Below, piece after piece: positions 7,780 to 17,196 of a DNA stretch of 64,000 bases (its first letter is position 1; each line of letters opens with the position of its first letter). The notes under the pieces were generated by a model, which made no database searches, was not told the DNA's origin, and saw nothing but the letters and a program-made list of their open reading frames with translations. The translations under genes and the position numbers were made by a program. The DNA comes from Sulfurimicrobium sp964384915 (GTDB lineage: Bacteria > Pseudomonadota > Gammaproteobacteria > Burkholderiales > Sulfuricellaceae). The stretch is taken from contig CAYLMA010000008.1 of the NCBI GenBank assembly GCA_964384915.1, positions 61,176 to 125,175 of the forward strand. Direction: 5' to 3'.

Positions 7780-8724
7780 TCAGTTTTCCTCTGGAGGCAG
7801 ATCCAGTTTGCTTACGCATGAAAGGTCTGCGTTCAGCACAGCCTGGCGCACTGCAGCGATGGCATCGGGGCGGGGGAAGCGCCTGCGCCACGCCAAGGCT
7901 ACCCGGCGGCTGGGGATGGGCTCGCAGAATGGGCGGAAGGCCAGCAGGCTGTTTTCGTTGGCGCCCGCGCCGATGGCGCTGCAGGGCAGCACCGTGATGC
8001 CGGCGCCGCTTGCTACCATGTGCCGGATGGTTTCGAGCGAGCTGCCTTCGAGCGTTTTCTGCAAGCTGCCGGGTGCGGCGCTGGAGCGGTTGAGCGCGGG
8101 GCAGGCCTGCAGCACCTGGTCGCGGAAGCAGTGCCCCTGCCCCAGCAGGAGCAGGCTTTCCTGCTCCAGTTCGGCGCTGCTGATGGTCTTCCTTTCACAC
8201 CATGAGTGGCTGGCCGGCAAGGCCACCTGGAAGGGTTCGTCATACAATGCCTGGGTGACGAAGCCGGTCTCGTCAAATGGCAGCGCAATGATAATCACGT
8301 CCAGATCACCCTGCTTCAGCCGCTCGTTGAGGCGGGCGGTAAAGTTTTCATCGATGTGCAGCGGCATGTCTGGAGCAAGTTGATGCAGCGCCGGGATCAG
8401 TTTTGGCAGCAGGTAGGGGGCGATGGTGTAGATCGCGCCAAGGCGCAAGGGCCCCGCCAGCTGATCCTGCCCCTGCTGGGCGATAATCTTGACGGTGCTG
8501 GCTTCTTCCAGCACCCGTTGTGCCTGCGCCACCACCTGTTCGCCTATGGGCGTCATGGCGATTTCGCTGGTTCCGCGCTCGAATAGCGCAACGCCCAGTT
8601 CTTCTTCCAGTTTGCGGATGGCTACGCTCAGCGTAGGCTGGCTGACAAAGCAGGCTTCTGCGGCGCGGCCAAAATGACGAGTGCGGGCGAGGGAAACGAT
8701 ATAGCGCAGTTCAGTGAGAGTCAT
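7780..8724 (-). CDS. oxyR: OxyR, LysR-type peroxide-sensing regulator
   Basis: 314 residues. LysR-type winged helix-turn-helix at residues 1-60 (LRYIVSLARTRHFGRAAEAC, then FVSQPTLSVAIRKLEEELG). The redox cysteines are at the same numbers as in E. coli: C199 in GQGHCFRDQ and C208 in LQACP, so a peroxide-driven disulfide switch is expected. It is the first gene of the minus-strand group rubredoxin and rubredoxin reductase and is divergent from the yjfB-like gene. LysR regulators usually act on the divergent promoter or their neighbours, so these redox genes are candidate targets (inference). Confidence 0.95.
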   Translation of the reverse strand: MTLTELRYIVSLARTRHFGRAAEACFVSQPTLSVAIRKLEEELGVALFERGTSEIAMTPIGEQVVAQAQRVLEEASTVKIIAQQGQDQLAGPLRLGAIYTIAPYLLPKLIPALHQLAPDMPLHIDENFTARLNERLKQGDLDVIIIALPFDETGFVTQALYDEPFQVALPASHSWCERKTISSAELEQESLLLLGQGHCFRDQVLQACPALNRSSAAPGSLQKTLEGSSLETIRHMVASGAGITVLPCSAIGAGANENSLLAFRPFCEPIPSRRVALAWRRRFPRPDAIAAVRQAVLNADLSCVSKLDLPPEEN

Positions 8725-8771
8725 GAAGGAATTTTATCCTAAAGGAAGCGCTGATTTAATCAAATCATGGA

Positions 8772-8801
8772 TTGCGCCGTGCTAAAAAGTGGGCGTATAC
8801 T
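8772..8801 (+). promoter_or_regulatory. Candidate sigma-70 promoter of the YjfB-like gene
   Basis: TTGCGC at 8772-8777 and TATACT at 8796-8801, spaced 18 bases, about 30 bases before the start codon. It lies in the oxyR intergenic region. Confidence 0.45.
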
Positions 8802-8831
8802 CAAACTGCTTGTTTGAAAGTGGGGGTTATC

Positions 8832-9038
8832 ATGAATGTAAACGCGAATACGAGCACGGTTCTGGCGTCCATGGCGGGGCAGAGCACGGGCGATTCGGTG
8901 GGCGTATCGGTGCTCAGGAAGGCGATGCAAAACGAGGCGCAAACCGCGCAGCAGTTGATTAATGCCGTGCCGCAACCAGAAAAGACCACGAACAATCTGC
9001 CCGCCAATCTGGGGCAGAACATCAACACTACCGCCTGA
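8832..9038 (+). CDS. YjfB-family small protein (putative motility protein)
   Basis: 68 residues opening MNVNANTSTVLASMAGQSTG, with a conserved-looking middle SVLRKAMQNEAQTAQQLINA. This fits the YjfB (putative motility protein) family of short proteins with an N-terminal SxxMA segment and a QxxA(Q)xLI helix. Function is not established. The ATG at 8832 follows a G-rich ribosome site and a candidate promoter; a weak hairpin (9045-9067) follows the stop. Confidence 0.7.
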   Translation: MNVNANTSTVLASMAGQSTGDSVGVSVLRKAMQNEAQTAQQLINAVPQPEKTTNNLPANLGQNINTTA

Positions 9039-9044
9039 TTTCAG

Positions 9045-9067
9045 GGACAGGGGGTTCATCCCTGTCC
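9045..9067 (+). terminator. Weak hairpin after the YjfB-like gene
   Basis: GGACAGGG pairs with CCCTGTCC eight bases past the stop codon. There is no clear T run, so intrinsic termination is uncertain. Confidence 0.35.
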
Positions 9068-9178
9068 TATCCAACTTTCCGACGTACCTATTTTCCCCGC
9101 ATTACAGTCTCGCCGCGACATTAACTGTGTCGATTAGCGGTATCGAGCCTATTTTTCTCGTTTTCCCTAACATATTTG

Positions 9179-9814
9179 CTACTGAAAACGGTGGCGCAGG
9201 TAGCCGATGATGCCCGGCAGGATGGAGACGAAGATGATGGCGAGCATCACCAGGGTCAGGTTCTGCTTGATGAAGGGGATGTTGCCGAAGAAATAGCCGC
9301 CGAGCACGAAGGAGCCGACCCAGGCGATGCTGCCGCTGAAGCTGAAGAACAGGAAGCGGCGGTAATCCATGTGGCCCATGCCGGCGACGAAGGGGGCGAA
9401 GGTGCGGATGATGGGGAAGAAGCGCGCCAGGACGATGGCCTTGCCGCCGTGCTTCTGGTAGAAATGGTGGGTCTTGTCGAGGTAGTCGCGGTTGAGCAGG
9501 CGCGAGGTCTTGCTGCGGAATATCCGCGGCCCGGCCAGGCGTCCGACCCAGTAGTTGGTGTTGTCGCCCAGGAACGAGGCGGATACCAGCAACAGCACCA
9601 GCACGTCCGGCTCCATGGCGCCGGTGGCGGCGATGGCGCCGGCGATGAAGAGCAGCGAATCCCCGGGCAGGAAAGGGGTTACCACCAGCCCGGTTTCGCA
9701 GAAAATGACGAGAAACAGCGCCAGGTAGATCCAGGTGCCGTATTGTTCGATCAACAAGGGCAGATGCTTGTCCAGATGCAGGACAAGATCGATGAAGGAA
9801 AGCAGTAGTTCCAT
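9179..9814 (-). CDS. DedA/VTT-family inner-membrane protein
   Basis: 211 residues, mostly hydrophobic with four or more membrane segments. The DedA signature is clear: FCETGLVVTPFLPGDSLLF near residue 40 (conserved acidic residues) and RFFPIIRTFAPFVAGMGHMD near residue 125 (conserved arginines). DedA proteins are membrane transporters implicated in undecaprenyl phosphate or phospholipid movement and membrane energetics; the substrate here is unknown. It starts 11 bases after the secF stop codon, so it is probably the last gene of the sec operon. Confidence 0.9.
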   Translation of the reverse strand: MELLLSFIDLVLHLDKHLPLLIEQYGTWIYLALFLVIFCETGLVVTPFLPGDSLLFIAGAIAATGAMEPDVLVLLLVSASFLGDNTNYWVGRLAGPRIFRSKTSRLLNRDYLDKTHHFYQKHGGKAIVLARFFPIIRTFAPFVAGMGHMDYRRFLFFSFSGSIAWVGSFVLGGYFFGNIPFIKQNLTLVMLAIIFVSILPGIIGYLRHRFQ

Positions 9815-9825
9815 GCGCTAGCGGC

Positions 9826-10767
9826 TCAAGGCAGCGCTTCTGTTTCTTCGCCTTCCTTTTTCTCCGGCTTGATGAACTGTTCGCGCGATACGCCCAGCCA
9901 CAGCACGATCGGGCTGGCGACAAGGACCGAGGAGTAAATGCCGAACAGGATGCCGATGGTCAGTGCCAGGGCAAAATAGTGCAGCGCCTCGCCACCGAAG
10001 AACAGCATGGCCAGCACCATCAACTGGGTGCTGAAGTGGGTGATGATGGTGCGTGACATGGTGCGGGTGATGGCGTTGTCAATCACTTCGGGTACGCTGG
10101 CCTTGCGCATCTTGCGGAAGTTTTCGCGGATACGGTCGAACACCACCACCGATTCGTTCACCGAGTAGCCCAGAATTGCCAGCACCGCAGCCAGCACGGT
10201 CAAGGAGAAGTCCCACTGGAAAAAGGCGAAGAAGCCGAGGATGATCACGATATCGTGCATGTTGGCGATGATGGCGGCCACGGCGAAGCGCCATTCGAAG
10301 CGCATGGCGAGGTAGGCCATGATGCCGAAACACACGACAAGCAGGGCCAGGGCGCCATTTTCATACAGTTCCTTGCCCACCTGCGGGCCGACGAATTCGA
10401 CGCGCTGCAGCTTGACGCTGGAGTCCGCCGCGACAAGTGCCTGGAAAACCTGCTCGGACAGCTTGGCGCTGCTGAGTTCAGGCTTGGCCGGCAGGCGGAT
10501 CAGGACATCGTGCGAGGTGCCGAAGGTTTGTACAGCGGCGTCTTTCAGGCCCATTTTCTCCAGCGTGTCGCGGATTTTTGGCACTTCCGCTGGATGCGGA
10601 TAGGTGATTTCCATCACCGTGCCGCCAGTGAAATCCACGCCCAGGTTGAGGCCCTTGAAGCCGAGGGCTGCCACCGCCAGGATGAAAGTCACCAGGGAGA
10701 CCAACGTGGTGACCCGGGCATAGCTCATGAACGGGATGTCGCGCTTGATATTGAAAAATTCCAGCAT
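9826..10767 (-). CDS. secF: Protein-export membrane protein SecF
   Basis: 313 residues. With SecD it uses the proton-motive force to pull preproteins through SecYEG. The periplasmic P1 motif GLNLGVDFTGGTVMEI is at residues 25-40, and the six membrane segments include the conserved LGYSVNESVVVFDRIREN near residue 205. It is preceded by secD with a family A inverted repeat in the gap. The Shine-Dalgarno block AAGGGTTTTACT directly before the ATG resembles those of panB, folK and the 50,181 flavoprotein gene. Confidence 0.96.
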   Translation of the reverse strand: MLEFFNIKRDIPFMSYARVTTLVSLVTFILAVAALGFKGLNLGVDFTGGTVMEITYPHPAEVPKIRDTLEKMGLKDAAVQTFGTSHDVLIRLPAKPELSSAKLSEQVFQALVAADSSVKLQRVEFVGPQVGKELYENGALALLVVCFGIMAYLAMRFEWRFAVAAIIANMHDIVIILGFFAFFQWDFSLTVLAAVLAILGYSVNESVVVFDRIRENFRKMRKASVPEVIDNAITRTMSRTIITHFSTQLMVLAMLFFGGEALHYFALALTIGILFGIYSSVLVASPIVLWLGVSREQFIKPEKKEGEETEALP

Positions 10768-10783
10768 AGTAAAACCCTTTTTT

Positions 10784-10858
10784 TAACCGCCAAGGCGCAA
10801 AGGCGCGAAGATTTCGACTGTTGTTTTCTTTGCGAACTCTGCGCCTTTGCGGTTAATT
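10784..10858. repeat. Inverted repeat, family A, between secD and secF
   Basis: The arms TTAACCGCCAAGGCGCAAAG and CTGCGCCTTTGCGGTTAA are inverted copies around an unrelated middle. It occupies almost the whole secD-secF gap, ending a few bases from the secD stop at one side and at the secF ribosome site at the other. Confidence 0.75.
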
Positions 10859-10861
10859 AGA

Positions 10862-12679
10862 TCAAATCGAAACTTTTTCCAGCCGAGCCTTGCGGCCGTA
10901 GCTCAGGTTGACCAGGCTGCGCGATACCACCACCGCGCTGAAAATCGAGGTCAGGATGCCGAGGCACAACACCACCGCAAAACCCCGCACCGGACCGGAA
11001 CCGAGCCAGAACAGCGCGACGCCGGCAATGAAGGTGGTGATGTTGGAGTCCAGAATGGTGTCGAAGGCGCGCTCGTAACCGGCATGGATGGCAGCCTGCG
11101 GCGAGGAGCCGTTGCGCAGTTCTTCGCGGATGCGCTCGTTGATCAGCACGTTGGCGTCGATCGCCATGCCGATGGTGAGCGCGATTGCCGCCATGCCGGG
11201 CAGGGTCAGTGTGGCTTGCAGCAGCGACAGCAGGGCCACGAGGAACAGCAGGTTGGCGCCCAGCGCGAGGGTGGAGATTGTGCCGAAGAAGCGGTAGTAA
11301 ACGATCATGAACACGGCGATGGCGAGGAAGCCATAGATATTCGAGTTGAAGCCTTTGGAGATGTTCTCCGCACCCATGCTGGGTCCGACGGTGCGTTCCT
11401 CGATGATGTCCATCGGGGCGGCGAGCGCGCCGGCACGCAGCAGCAGGGAAACATCGTTGGCTTCCTGGGTGGTCATGGCGCCGCTGATCTGCACCCTGCC
11501 GCCACCGATTTCCTCGCGGATCACCGGAGCGGTAATGACTTCGGCCTGGCCTTTTTCGATCAGCAGGATGGCCATGCGCTTGCCCACGTTCTCGCGCGTG
11601 GTGTCGCGGAAGATGCGCGCGCCGCGGCCGTCGAGGGAGATATGCACCACCGGCTCGCTGGTCTGGTTGTCGAAGCCGGGGGCGGCATCGCTGATGTATT
11701 CGCCGGTCAGCACCACCTGTTTCTTGACCAGCATGGGCGAGCCCTTGCGTTCGGTATAAAGCTCGGTGCCGAAGGGGATCTGTCCCTGGAGCGCGGCGTT
11801 GACGTCATGTTCCTCGTCCACCATGCGTATTTCCAGGGTGGCGGTGCGCCCGAGGATTTCCTTGGCCTTGGCGGTATCCTGCACGCCGGGCAACTGCACC
11901 ACGATACGGTCCGCGCCTTGCTGCTGGATGATGGGTTCGGCCACGCCGAGTTCGTTGACGCGGTTCCTGAGGGTGGTGATGTTCTGTTGCAGGGCGAATT
12001 CCTGGCTGCGTTTTTGCGCCTGCGGGTTCAAACTGGCAATGATCCTGAATTCGCCGCCTTCTTCCGTTTCCTTCAGTATCAGGTCGGGCATGTTTTTGAG
12101 CAGTTCGTTGGCTCCCTTGCCGCGTGTTTCGGCATCGCGGAACTTGACCTGGATGGTCTGGTCGGGCTGGCGGCTGATGCCGGCGTAGGCAATCTTTTTC
12201 TCGCGCAGGGCGCTGCGGATGTCGCCGGTGTAGCGTTCCATGGTCTTGACCAGGGCTGCCTTCATGTCCACTTCCAGCAGAAAGTGCACGCCGCCGCGCA
12301 GATCCAGGCCCAGGTACATGGGCAGCGCGCCCAGGCTGGTTAGCCAGCGTGGCGAACTGGAAATGAGGTTGAGCGCGACCACGTAGTTGCTGCCCAGGCT
12401 GTTTTGCAGCATATCCTTGGCTTTCAACTGGGTATCGGTGTCTGCAAAGCGGACCTTGATGCTCGATGCATCCAGCGTGGTTCCTTGGGACGCGATCTTG
12501 TTCTGGCTCAGGGAGTTTTCTACCTGTTGCAGCGTGGACGTATCCACCTTCACCGTGGAACGGGCTGAGGAGACTTGGACGGCCGGCATTTCACCGAAAA
12601 AGTTGGGCAGGGTGTAGAGCAGACCCAGCAGCAGCGTGACTGCGACCAGGATGTTTTTCCACAGTGGGTAGCGGTTCAT
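10862..12679 (-). CDS. secD: Protein-export membrane protein SecD
   Basis: 605 residues. The N-terminal membrane segment (WKNILVAVTLLLGLLYTLPN) is followed by the long periplasmic P1 head, then the LGLDLRGGVHFLLEVDM motif near residue 125. The C-terminal half has five membrane segments, with AIALTIGMAIDANVLINERI near residue 510, the conserved Asp-containing helix of proton-coupled SecD. It lies in the usual order yajC-secD-secF. A short repetitive palindrome (family C) separates it from yajC. Confidence 0.97.
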   Translation of the reverse strand: MNRYPLWKNILVAVTLLLGLLYTLPNFFGEMPAVQVSSARSTVKVDTSTLQQVENSLSQNKIASQGTTLDASSIKVRFADTDTQLKAKDMLQNSLGSNYVVALNLISSSPRWLTSLGALPMYLGLDLRGGVHFLLEVDMKAALVKTMERYTGDIRSALREKKIAYAGISRQPDQTIQVKFRDAETRGKGANELLKNMPDLILKETEEGGEFRIIASLNPQAQKRSQEFALQQNITTLRNRVNELGVAEPIIQQQGADRIVVQLPGVQDTAKAKEILGRTATLEIRMVDEEHDVNAALQGQIPFGTELYTERKGSPMLVKKQVVLTGEYISDAAPGFDNQTSEPVVHISLDGRGARIFRDTTRENVGKRMAILLIEKGQAEVITAPVIREEIGGGRVQISGAMTTQEANDVSLLLRAGALAAPMDIIEERTVGPSMGAENISKGFNSNIYGFLAIAVFMIVYYRFFGTISTLALGANLLFLVALLSLLQATLTLPGMAAIALTIGMAIDANVLINERIREELRNGSSPQAAIHAGYERAFDTILDSNITTFIAGVALFWLGSGPVRGFAVVLCLGILTSIFSAVVVSRSLVNLSYGRKARLEKVSI

Positions 12680-12691
12680 GGATCAGGTTCC

Positions 12692-12756
12692 GTGATGGGT
12701 GATGGGGAATGGGTGATGGGCGGTGGGGGGTACCCTTCACCCATTACCCATTGCCG
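12692..12756. repeat. Inverted repeat, family C, between yajC and secD
   Basis: A GTGATGGGTGATGGGGAATG-type arm and its reverse complement (CCCTTCACCCATTACCCATT) meet around a GGGTACCC centre. It fills nearly the whole yajC-secD gap. The sequence differs from families A and B. Confidence 0.7.
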
Positions 12757-12760
12757 CTTG

Positions 12761-13099
12761 CTAGATGCTCTTGATGGTGCCCTTGGGCAACAGGGTGGTG
12801 ATGGCCGCCTTCTGTACGTTGACCACCACGTTGTCGGCGATTTCCACGCTGATGTAGTTTTCGTTGACCTTGACGACCTTGCCCAGTTGTCCGCCTGCGG
12901 TGATGATTTCATCGCCCTTTTGCAGCGCGTTAAGCATGTTCTTCTGTTCTTTTGCGCGCTTCATCTGCGGACGGATCAGCATGAAGTAGAACAGCACGAA
13001 AATCACGATAAGGGGTATGAATTGCATCATGCCGCCGGTCGGGTCCTGTGCGGGCGCAGCATTGGCGAAAGCGTTGCTAATGAACACGGTCATCTCCAT
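12761..13099 (-). CDS. yajC: Preprotein translocase subunit YajC
   Basis: 112 residues with one membrane segment (FIPLIVIFVLFYFMLIRPQM, residues 27-46). The conserved motif MKRAKEQKNMLNALQKGDEI follows and then a small beta-rich tail. YajC is an accessory subunit of the SecDF complex. Between tgt and secD, as in most Proteobacteria. A second ATG at 13093 is possible. Confidence 0.95.
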   Translation of the reverse strand: MEMTVFISNAFANAAPAQDPTGGMMQFIPLIVIFVLFYFMLIRPQMKRAKEQKNMLNALQKGDEIITAGGQLGKVVKVNENYISVEIADNVVVNVQKAAITTLLPKGTIKSI

Positions 13100-13132
13100 T
13101 GATTATTGAAAATAAAAATAGGCGCAATTCTA

Positions 13133-14233
13133 TCACGGTGTGGCGCGGGCTTGCCTGAACTCCTGCACAAACTCGGTAAAACGGCCCTGTTCGACGGCGG
13201 CGCGGATGCCCTGCATCAACTCCTGGTAGTAGTGCAGGTTGTGAATGGTATTGAGGCGCGCGCCGAGAATCTCGCCCAGGCGGTGTAAATGGTGCAGGTA
13301 GGCGCGGGTGAAGTTGCGGCAGGTATAGCAGGTGCATTTCTCATCCAGCGGCGCGGTATCAAGGCGGTATTGCGCGTTCTTGATCTTGACCGTGCCGAAG
13401 CGCGTGAACAGCCAGCCGTTGCGCGCGTTGCGCGTGGGCATCACGCAGTCGAACATATCCACGCCCTGGCTCACCGCGTCGACAATATCCTCCGGCGTGC
13501 CCACGCCCATCAGGTAGCGCGGCTTGTTGGCCGGCATCTTTGGCGCGGTGTGGGCGAGGATGCGCAGCATGTCTTCCTTGGGCTCGCCCACCGACAGCCC
13601 GCCGATGGCATAGCCGTCGAAGCCGATGTTGACCAGTTCGCGCAGCGACTCGTCGCGCAGCGGCTCGTGCATGCCGCCCTGGACGATGCCAAACAGCGCG
13701 TTGGAGTTGCCCTCGTGGGCCTTCTTCGAGCGCTCCGCCCAGCGCAGCGAGAGGCGCATGGATTCAGCCGCGGTATGGAAATCGGCGGGGTAGGGCGTGC
13801 ATTCGTCGAAAATCATCACAATGTCGGAATTCAGCACTTTCTGGATGCGCATCGATTCTTCAGGGGTGAGGAAGCAGCGGTCGCCGTTCACCGGCGACTG
13901 GAATTTTACGCCCTCCTCGGTGATCTTGCGCAGCTCCCCCAGGCTGAACACCTGGAACCCGCCGCTGTCGGTGAGTATCGGCCCGTCCCAGTTCATGAAG
14001 CGGTGCAGCCCGCCGTGCGCCGCGATCACCTCCAGCCCCGGCCGCAGCCAGAGGTGGAAAGTGTTGCCGAGCACGATGTGGGCGCCGATGTCTTTCAGCT
14101 CAATTGGCGACATCGCCTTGACCGTGCCGTAGGTGCCGACCGGCATGAAGGCCGGGGTTTCCACCGTGCCGTGGGCCAGCGTCAGGGTGCCGCGGCGCGC
14201 TGCGCCGTCGCTGGCGTGAAGTTTGAATTCCAT
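13133..14233 (-). CDS. tgt: Queuine tRNA-ribosyltransferase
   Basis: 366 residues. It exchanges guanine-34 of GUN-anticodon tRNAs for preQ1 in queuosine synthesis. The nucleophile region ILTDSGGFQVFSLGELRKI near residue 90 and the GGLSVGEPKEDMLRI segment near 215-235 are visible. The zinc site is C..C.C near the C-terminus (KCTCYTCRNFTRAYLHHL). The start codon overlaps the queA stop by one base (TGATG), so the two are translationally coupled. Confidence 0.97.
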   Translation of the reverse strand: MEFKLHASDGAARRGTLTLAHGTVETPAFMPVGTYGTVKAMSPIELKDIGAHIVLGNTFHLWLRPGLEVIAAHGGLHRFMNWDGPILTDSGGFQVFSLGELRKITEEGVKFQSPVNGDRCFLTPEESMRIQKVLNSDIVMIFDECTPYPADFHTAAESMRLSLRWAERSKKAHEGNSNALFGIVQGGMHEPLRDESLRELVNIGFDGYAIGGLSVGEPKEDMLRILAHTAPKMPANKPRYLMGVGTPEDIVDAVSQGVDMFDCVMPTRNARNGWLFTRFGTVKIKNAQYRLDTAPLDEKCTCYTCRNFTRAYLHHLHRLGEILGARLNTIHNLHYYQELMQGIRAAVEQGRFTEFVQEFRQARATP

Positions 14234-15297
14234 CAGTCTTTTCTTTCGAGGAGCATGGCGTCGCCATAGCTGAAAAAGCGGTAGCGCTGTTCGATCGCGT
14301 GCCGGTAGGCGCGGCGGATATTATCCATGCCGGCGAAGGCGGACACCAGCATCATCAGCGTGGATTTTGGCAAGTGAAAATTGGTGAGCAGGCGGTCCAC
14401 CACGCGGAATTGAAAGCCCGGCGTGATGAAAATACTGGTTTCGCCGTAGCCGGCTTTCAGTTCCCCATCCGCTGCGGCAGATTCCAGTGCGCGCATCGAC
14501 GTGGTGCCTACCGCCATGACGCGGCCGCCCGCGCTTCTGGCGCGAAGAATTGCGTCCACCGTCTCCTGCGGCACCTGATAGCACTCGCTGTGCATCTTGT
14601 GGTCGGCAATGTTGTCCACCCGCACCGGCTGGAAGGTGCCCGCGCCGATGTGCAGCGTGACATAGGCGATGTGTACGCCCATGGCTTCGAGCTCAGCCAG
14701 CATCGCCTCGTCGAAATGCAGCCCGGCCGTGGGCGCGGCGACCGCGCCAGGCTCTTTGGCATAGACCGTCTGGTAGCGCGTTTCGTCAACTGCATCCGGC
14801 GCGTGGGTGATGTAGGGCGGCAGGGGCAGGCTGCCGTGGCGCTCCAGCAAGTCCAGAACGGGTTCTTCGCCGGCGAACCGGAGCCGGTACAGCGCGCCTT
14901 CCCGCTCGATGACACTGACTGCCAGGCAGCCCTCCAGCAGCAATGCCGAGCCCGGCTGCGGGCTATGGCTGGCGCGGATATGGGCCAGCACATGGCGCTC
15001 GTCGAGGACGCGCTCCACCAGCACCTCGATCTTGCCGCCGCTTTCCTTGGCGCCATGGAGGCGCGCCTTGATCACCCGGGTGTCGTTGAACACCAGCAAG
15101 TCGCCCGCTTTGAGATACTTCGGCAGATACCGGAAAAAATCGTCGCGCAGCGCGTCGTTGGGCGCGTCCACATACAGCAGGCGGCTCTGGCGCCGCTGTT
15201 CGGCCGGAAACTGGGCAATCAGTTCTTCGGGCAGGGTGAAGTCGAAATCCGCCAAAGTGAAGACAGGCGAATCGCTTTGTTTGATCAAGGCAGGCAT
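14233..15297 (-). CDS. queA: S-adenosylmethionine:tRNA ribosyltransferase-isomerase
   Basis: 354 residues. It adds the cyclopentene precursor from SAM to preQ1 in tRNA. The family opening LADFDFTLPEELIAQFPAEQ appears after a short N-terminal extension, with GDLLVFNDTRVIKARLHG near residue 70 and PTAGLHFDEAMLAELEAMGV near residue 185. The ATG at 15297 is preferred over an in-frame TTG at 15312; neither has a strong ribosome site. It heads the minus-strand group queA-tgt-yajC-secDF and is divergent from a lipoprotein gene. Confidence 0.96.
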   Translation of the reverse strand: MPALIKQSDSPVFTLADFDFTLPEELIAQFPAEQRRQSRLLYVDAPNDALRDDFFRYLPKYLKAGDLLVFNDTRVIKARLHGAKESGGKIEVLVERVLDERHVLAHIRASHSPQPGSALLLEGCLAVSVIEREGALYRLRFAGEEPVLDLLERHGSLPLPPYITHAPDAVDETRYQTVYAKEPGAVAAPTAGLHFDEAMLAELEAMGVHIAYVTLHIGAGTFQPVRVDNIADHKMHSECYQVPQETVDAILRARSAGGRVMAVGTTSMRALESAAADGELKAGYGETSIFITPGFQFRVVDRLLTNFHLPKSTLMMLVSAFAGMDNIRRAYRHAIEQRYRFFSYGDAMLLERKD

Positions 15298-15345
15298 TGG
15301 GCTAGAATTCAATTAATTTCTACTAAATGGTTCGGGATTGAGGTG

Positions 15346-15699
15346 ATGATGAATAAACTGACTGGCTTGATTCTGTTGCTGTTGCTTGCAGCCTGCGATG
15401 CCAATCAGCACAAGGCGCCCAAGCTGGAAGGTGAGTGGCAGTGCCGCAACGGCATCACGATCACCTTCAGCGGCCAGCAGGATTACACGGCTTCCAGCCC
15501 TGCAGGCGAAACAGCCGGAGTTTACAAGTTAACGCTAGGGGAAAACAACTACCACGGCATCGAATGGAACCCCGGCGTCAAGGACGCCGAAGCACCGCTG
15601 CCTTCCCGCTTCCGCTATTTCGAGACCGACAGGCTGATCCGCCTGTTCTTCTATACGCATGTCGTCGATGAAGCCGTGCCTTGCGAGCGCGGACGCTGA
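15346..15699 (+). CDS. Small predicted lipoprotein
   Basis: 117 residues. A hydrophobic signal (LTGLILLLLLAAC) ends in a lipobox with the lipidated Cys at about residue 17. The mature part (EGEWQCRNGITITFSG) is beta-rich, small and has two further Cys. Function unknown; no family recognised. The tandem ATG at 15346 and 15349 follows GAGG. Divergent from queA. Confidence 0.75.
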   Translation: MMNKLTGLILLLLLAACDANQHKAPKLEGEWQCRNGITITFSGQQDYTASSPAGETAGVYKLTLGENNYHGIEWNPGVKDAEAPLPSRFRYFETDRLIRLFFYTHVVDEAVPCERGR

Positions 15700-15867
15700 T
15701 TTCCAGCCCGCACGCGAGCTTAACCGGGGGGCATGATTGGGCTTTGAAAATATTACAATGAATCCGCCCTCTATTACCTTGGTTGGGGTGAATATTAATG
15801 ATGTAACTGCCGAAATGGTGCATTTTTCATGATGTTGGGCCAATAGGCAGCCGGATTGGCCTCAGAA

Positions 15868-15943
15868 GACCCTCGGTTTCCCGAGGGTGCGGCAGGCTCA
15901 ATACCCTCGTCTTCCATAGGAGACGAGGGTATTTTTTTCTTCC
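15868..15943 (+). terminator. Tandem hairpins ending in a strong intrinsic terminator
   Basis: A first hairpin (ACCCTCGG..CCGAGGGT, about 15880-15898) is followed by a stem TACCCTCGTC..GACGAGGGTA (15902-15932) and TTTTTTT. This could end the lipoprotein transcript or a short RNA from 15,702-15,943; no other gene was seen in that stretch. Confidence 0.7.
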
Positions 15944-15970
15944 CTTGTTTAGAGGGCAAGTTTTGGCTCA

Positions 15971-16504
<534 letters not shown>

Positions 16505-16644
16505 GAAGCATTCCCCATCTGGCAATATCTCGATCTTACCCTGAATCGCTGCTGGGTGAGCGCACCGCAAAGGGGCTGATCCGTTTTGAAAGTTTGCCTG
16601 TCACAGGCAATAATGCCCGCACATCATTTGTACGGGACAAAACC

Positions 16645-17196
16645 ATGCGATTCCTGCCTTCCCTGTTCTTCACTTCTTGCCACAACCGCCCAGGCAGGTG
16701 ATACAGACTCGCTTGGCCCAGACCAACCTGCTGGCGTTGAACGCCGCCATTGAGGCGGCGCACGCCGGTGAGCAGGGGCGCGGTTTCGCGGTGGGTGGCG
16801 GACGAGGTGCGCAAGCTGGCGGAACGGACAAGCAAGGCCACTTCGGAAATCGGCGGGCTGATCGAGCAGATACAGAAAGAAACCGGCACCGCGGTATCCA
16901 GCATGGAACTGTCGAAGCAGCAGGCTGGCAAGGGGCTTACTTTGGCCCGCGAGGTGGCTGGCGCGCTGTCGCAGATCGGCTCGAATGTGCGGCAGACCGG
17001 GGAGCGCATCGTGGAAATCGCCAGTGCCACCCGCGAACAGAGCAAAGCGACCCAGCAGATCGCAGTAGGCGAGGAGCAGGTCGCCCAGATGGTGGAAAGA
17101 AACTACGGGGTGGTGAAAAGCATCTCCGATTCTTCGGTCGAGCTCAAGCGCCTGTCCGAAAGCATGCGCCGCTCGGTGAGCCGCTTCAAGGTATAG
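16645..17196 (+). pseudogene. Methyl-accepting chemotaxis protein remnant
   Basis: The hairpin tip of the MCP signalling domain is present (LAQTNLLALNAAIEAAHAGE, then QGRGFAV, about 16715-16790). An extra G near 16793 then shifts the frame: removing it restores RGFAV-VADEVRKLAERTSKATSEI. The C-terminal helix reads normally to SRFKV and TAG at 17194-17196. In front, ATG at 16645 opens a short membrane-like peptide (MRFLPSLFFTSCHN) that stops at once, so sensor, HAMP and the first half of the signalling domain are missing. It is at most ~180 codons of an expected 500 or more. Confidence 0.8.
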
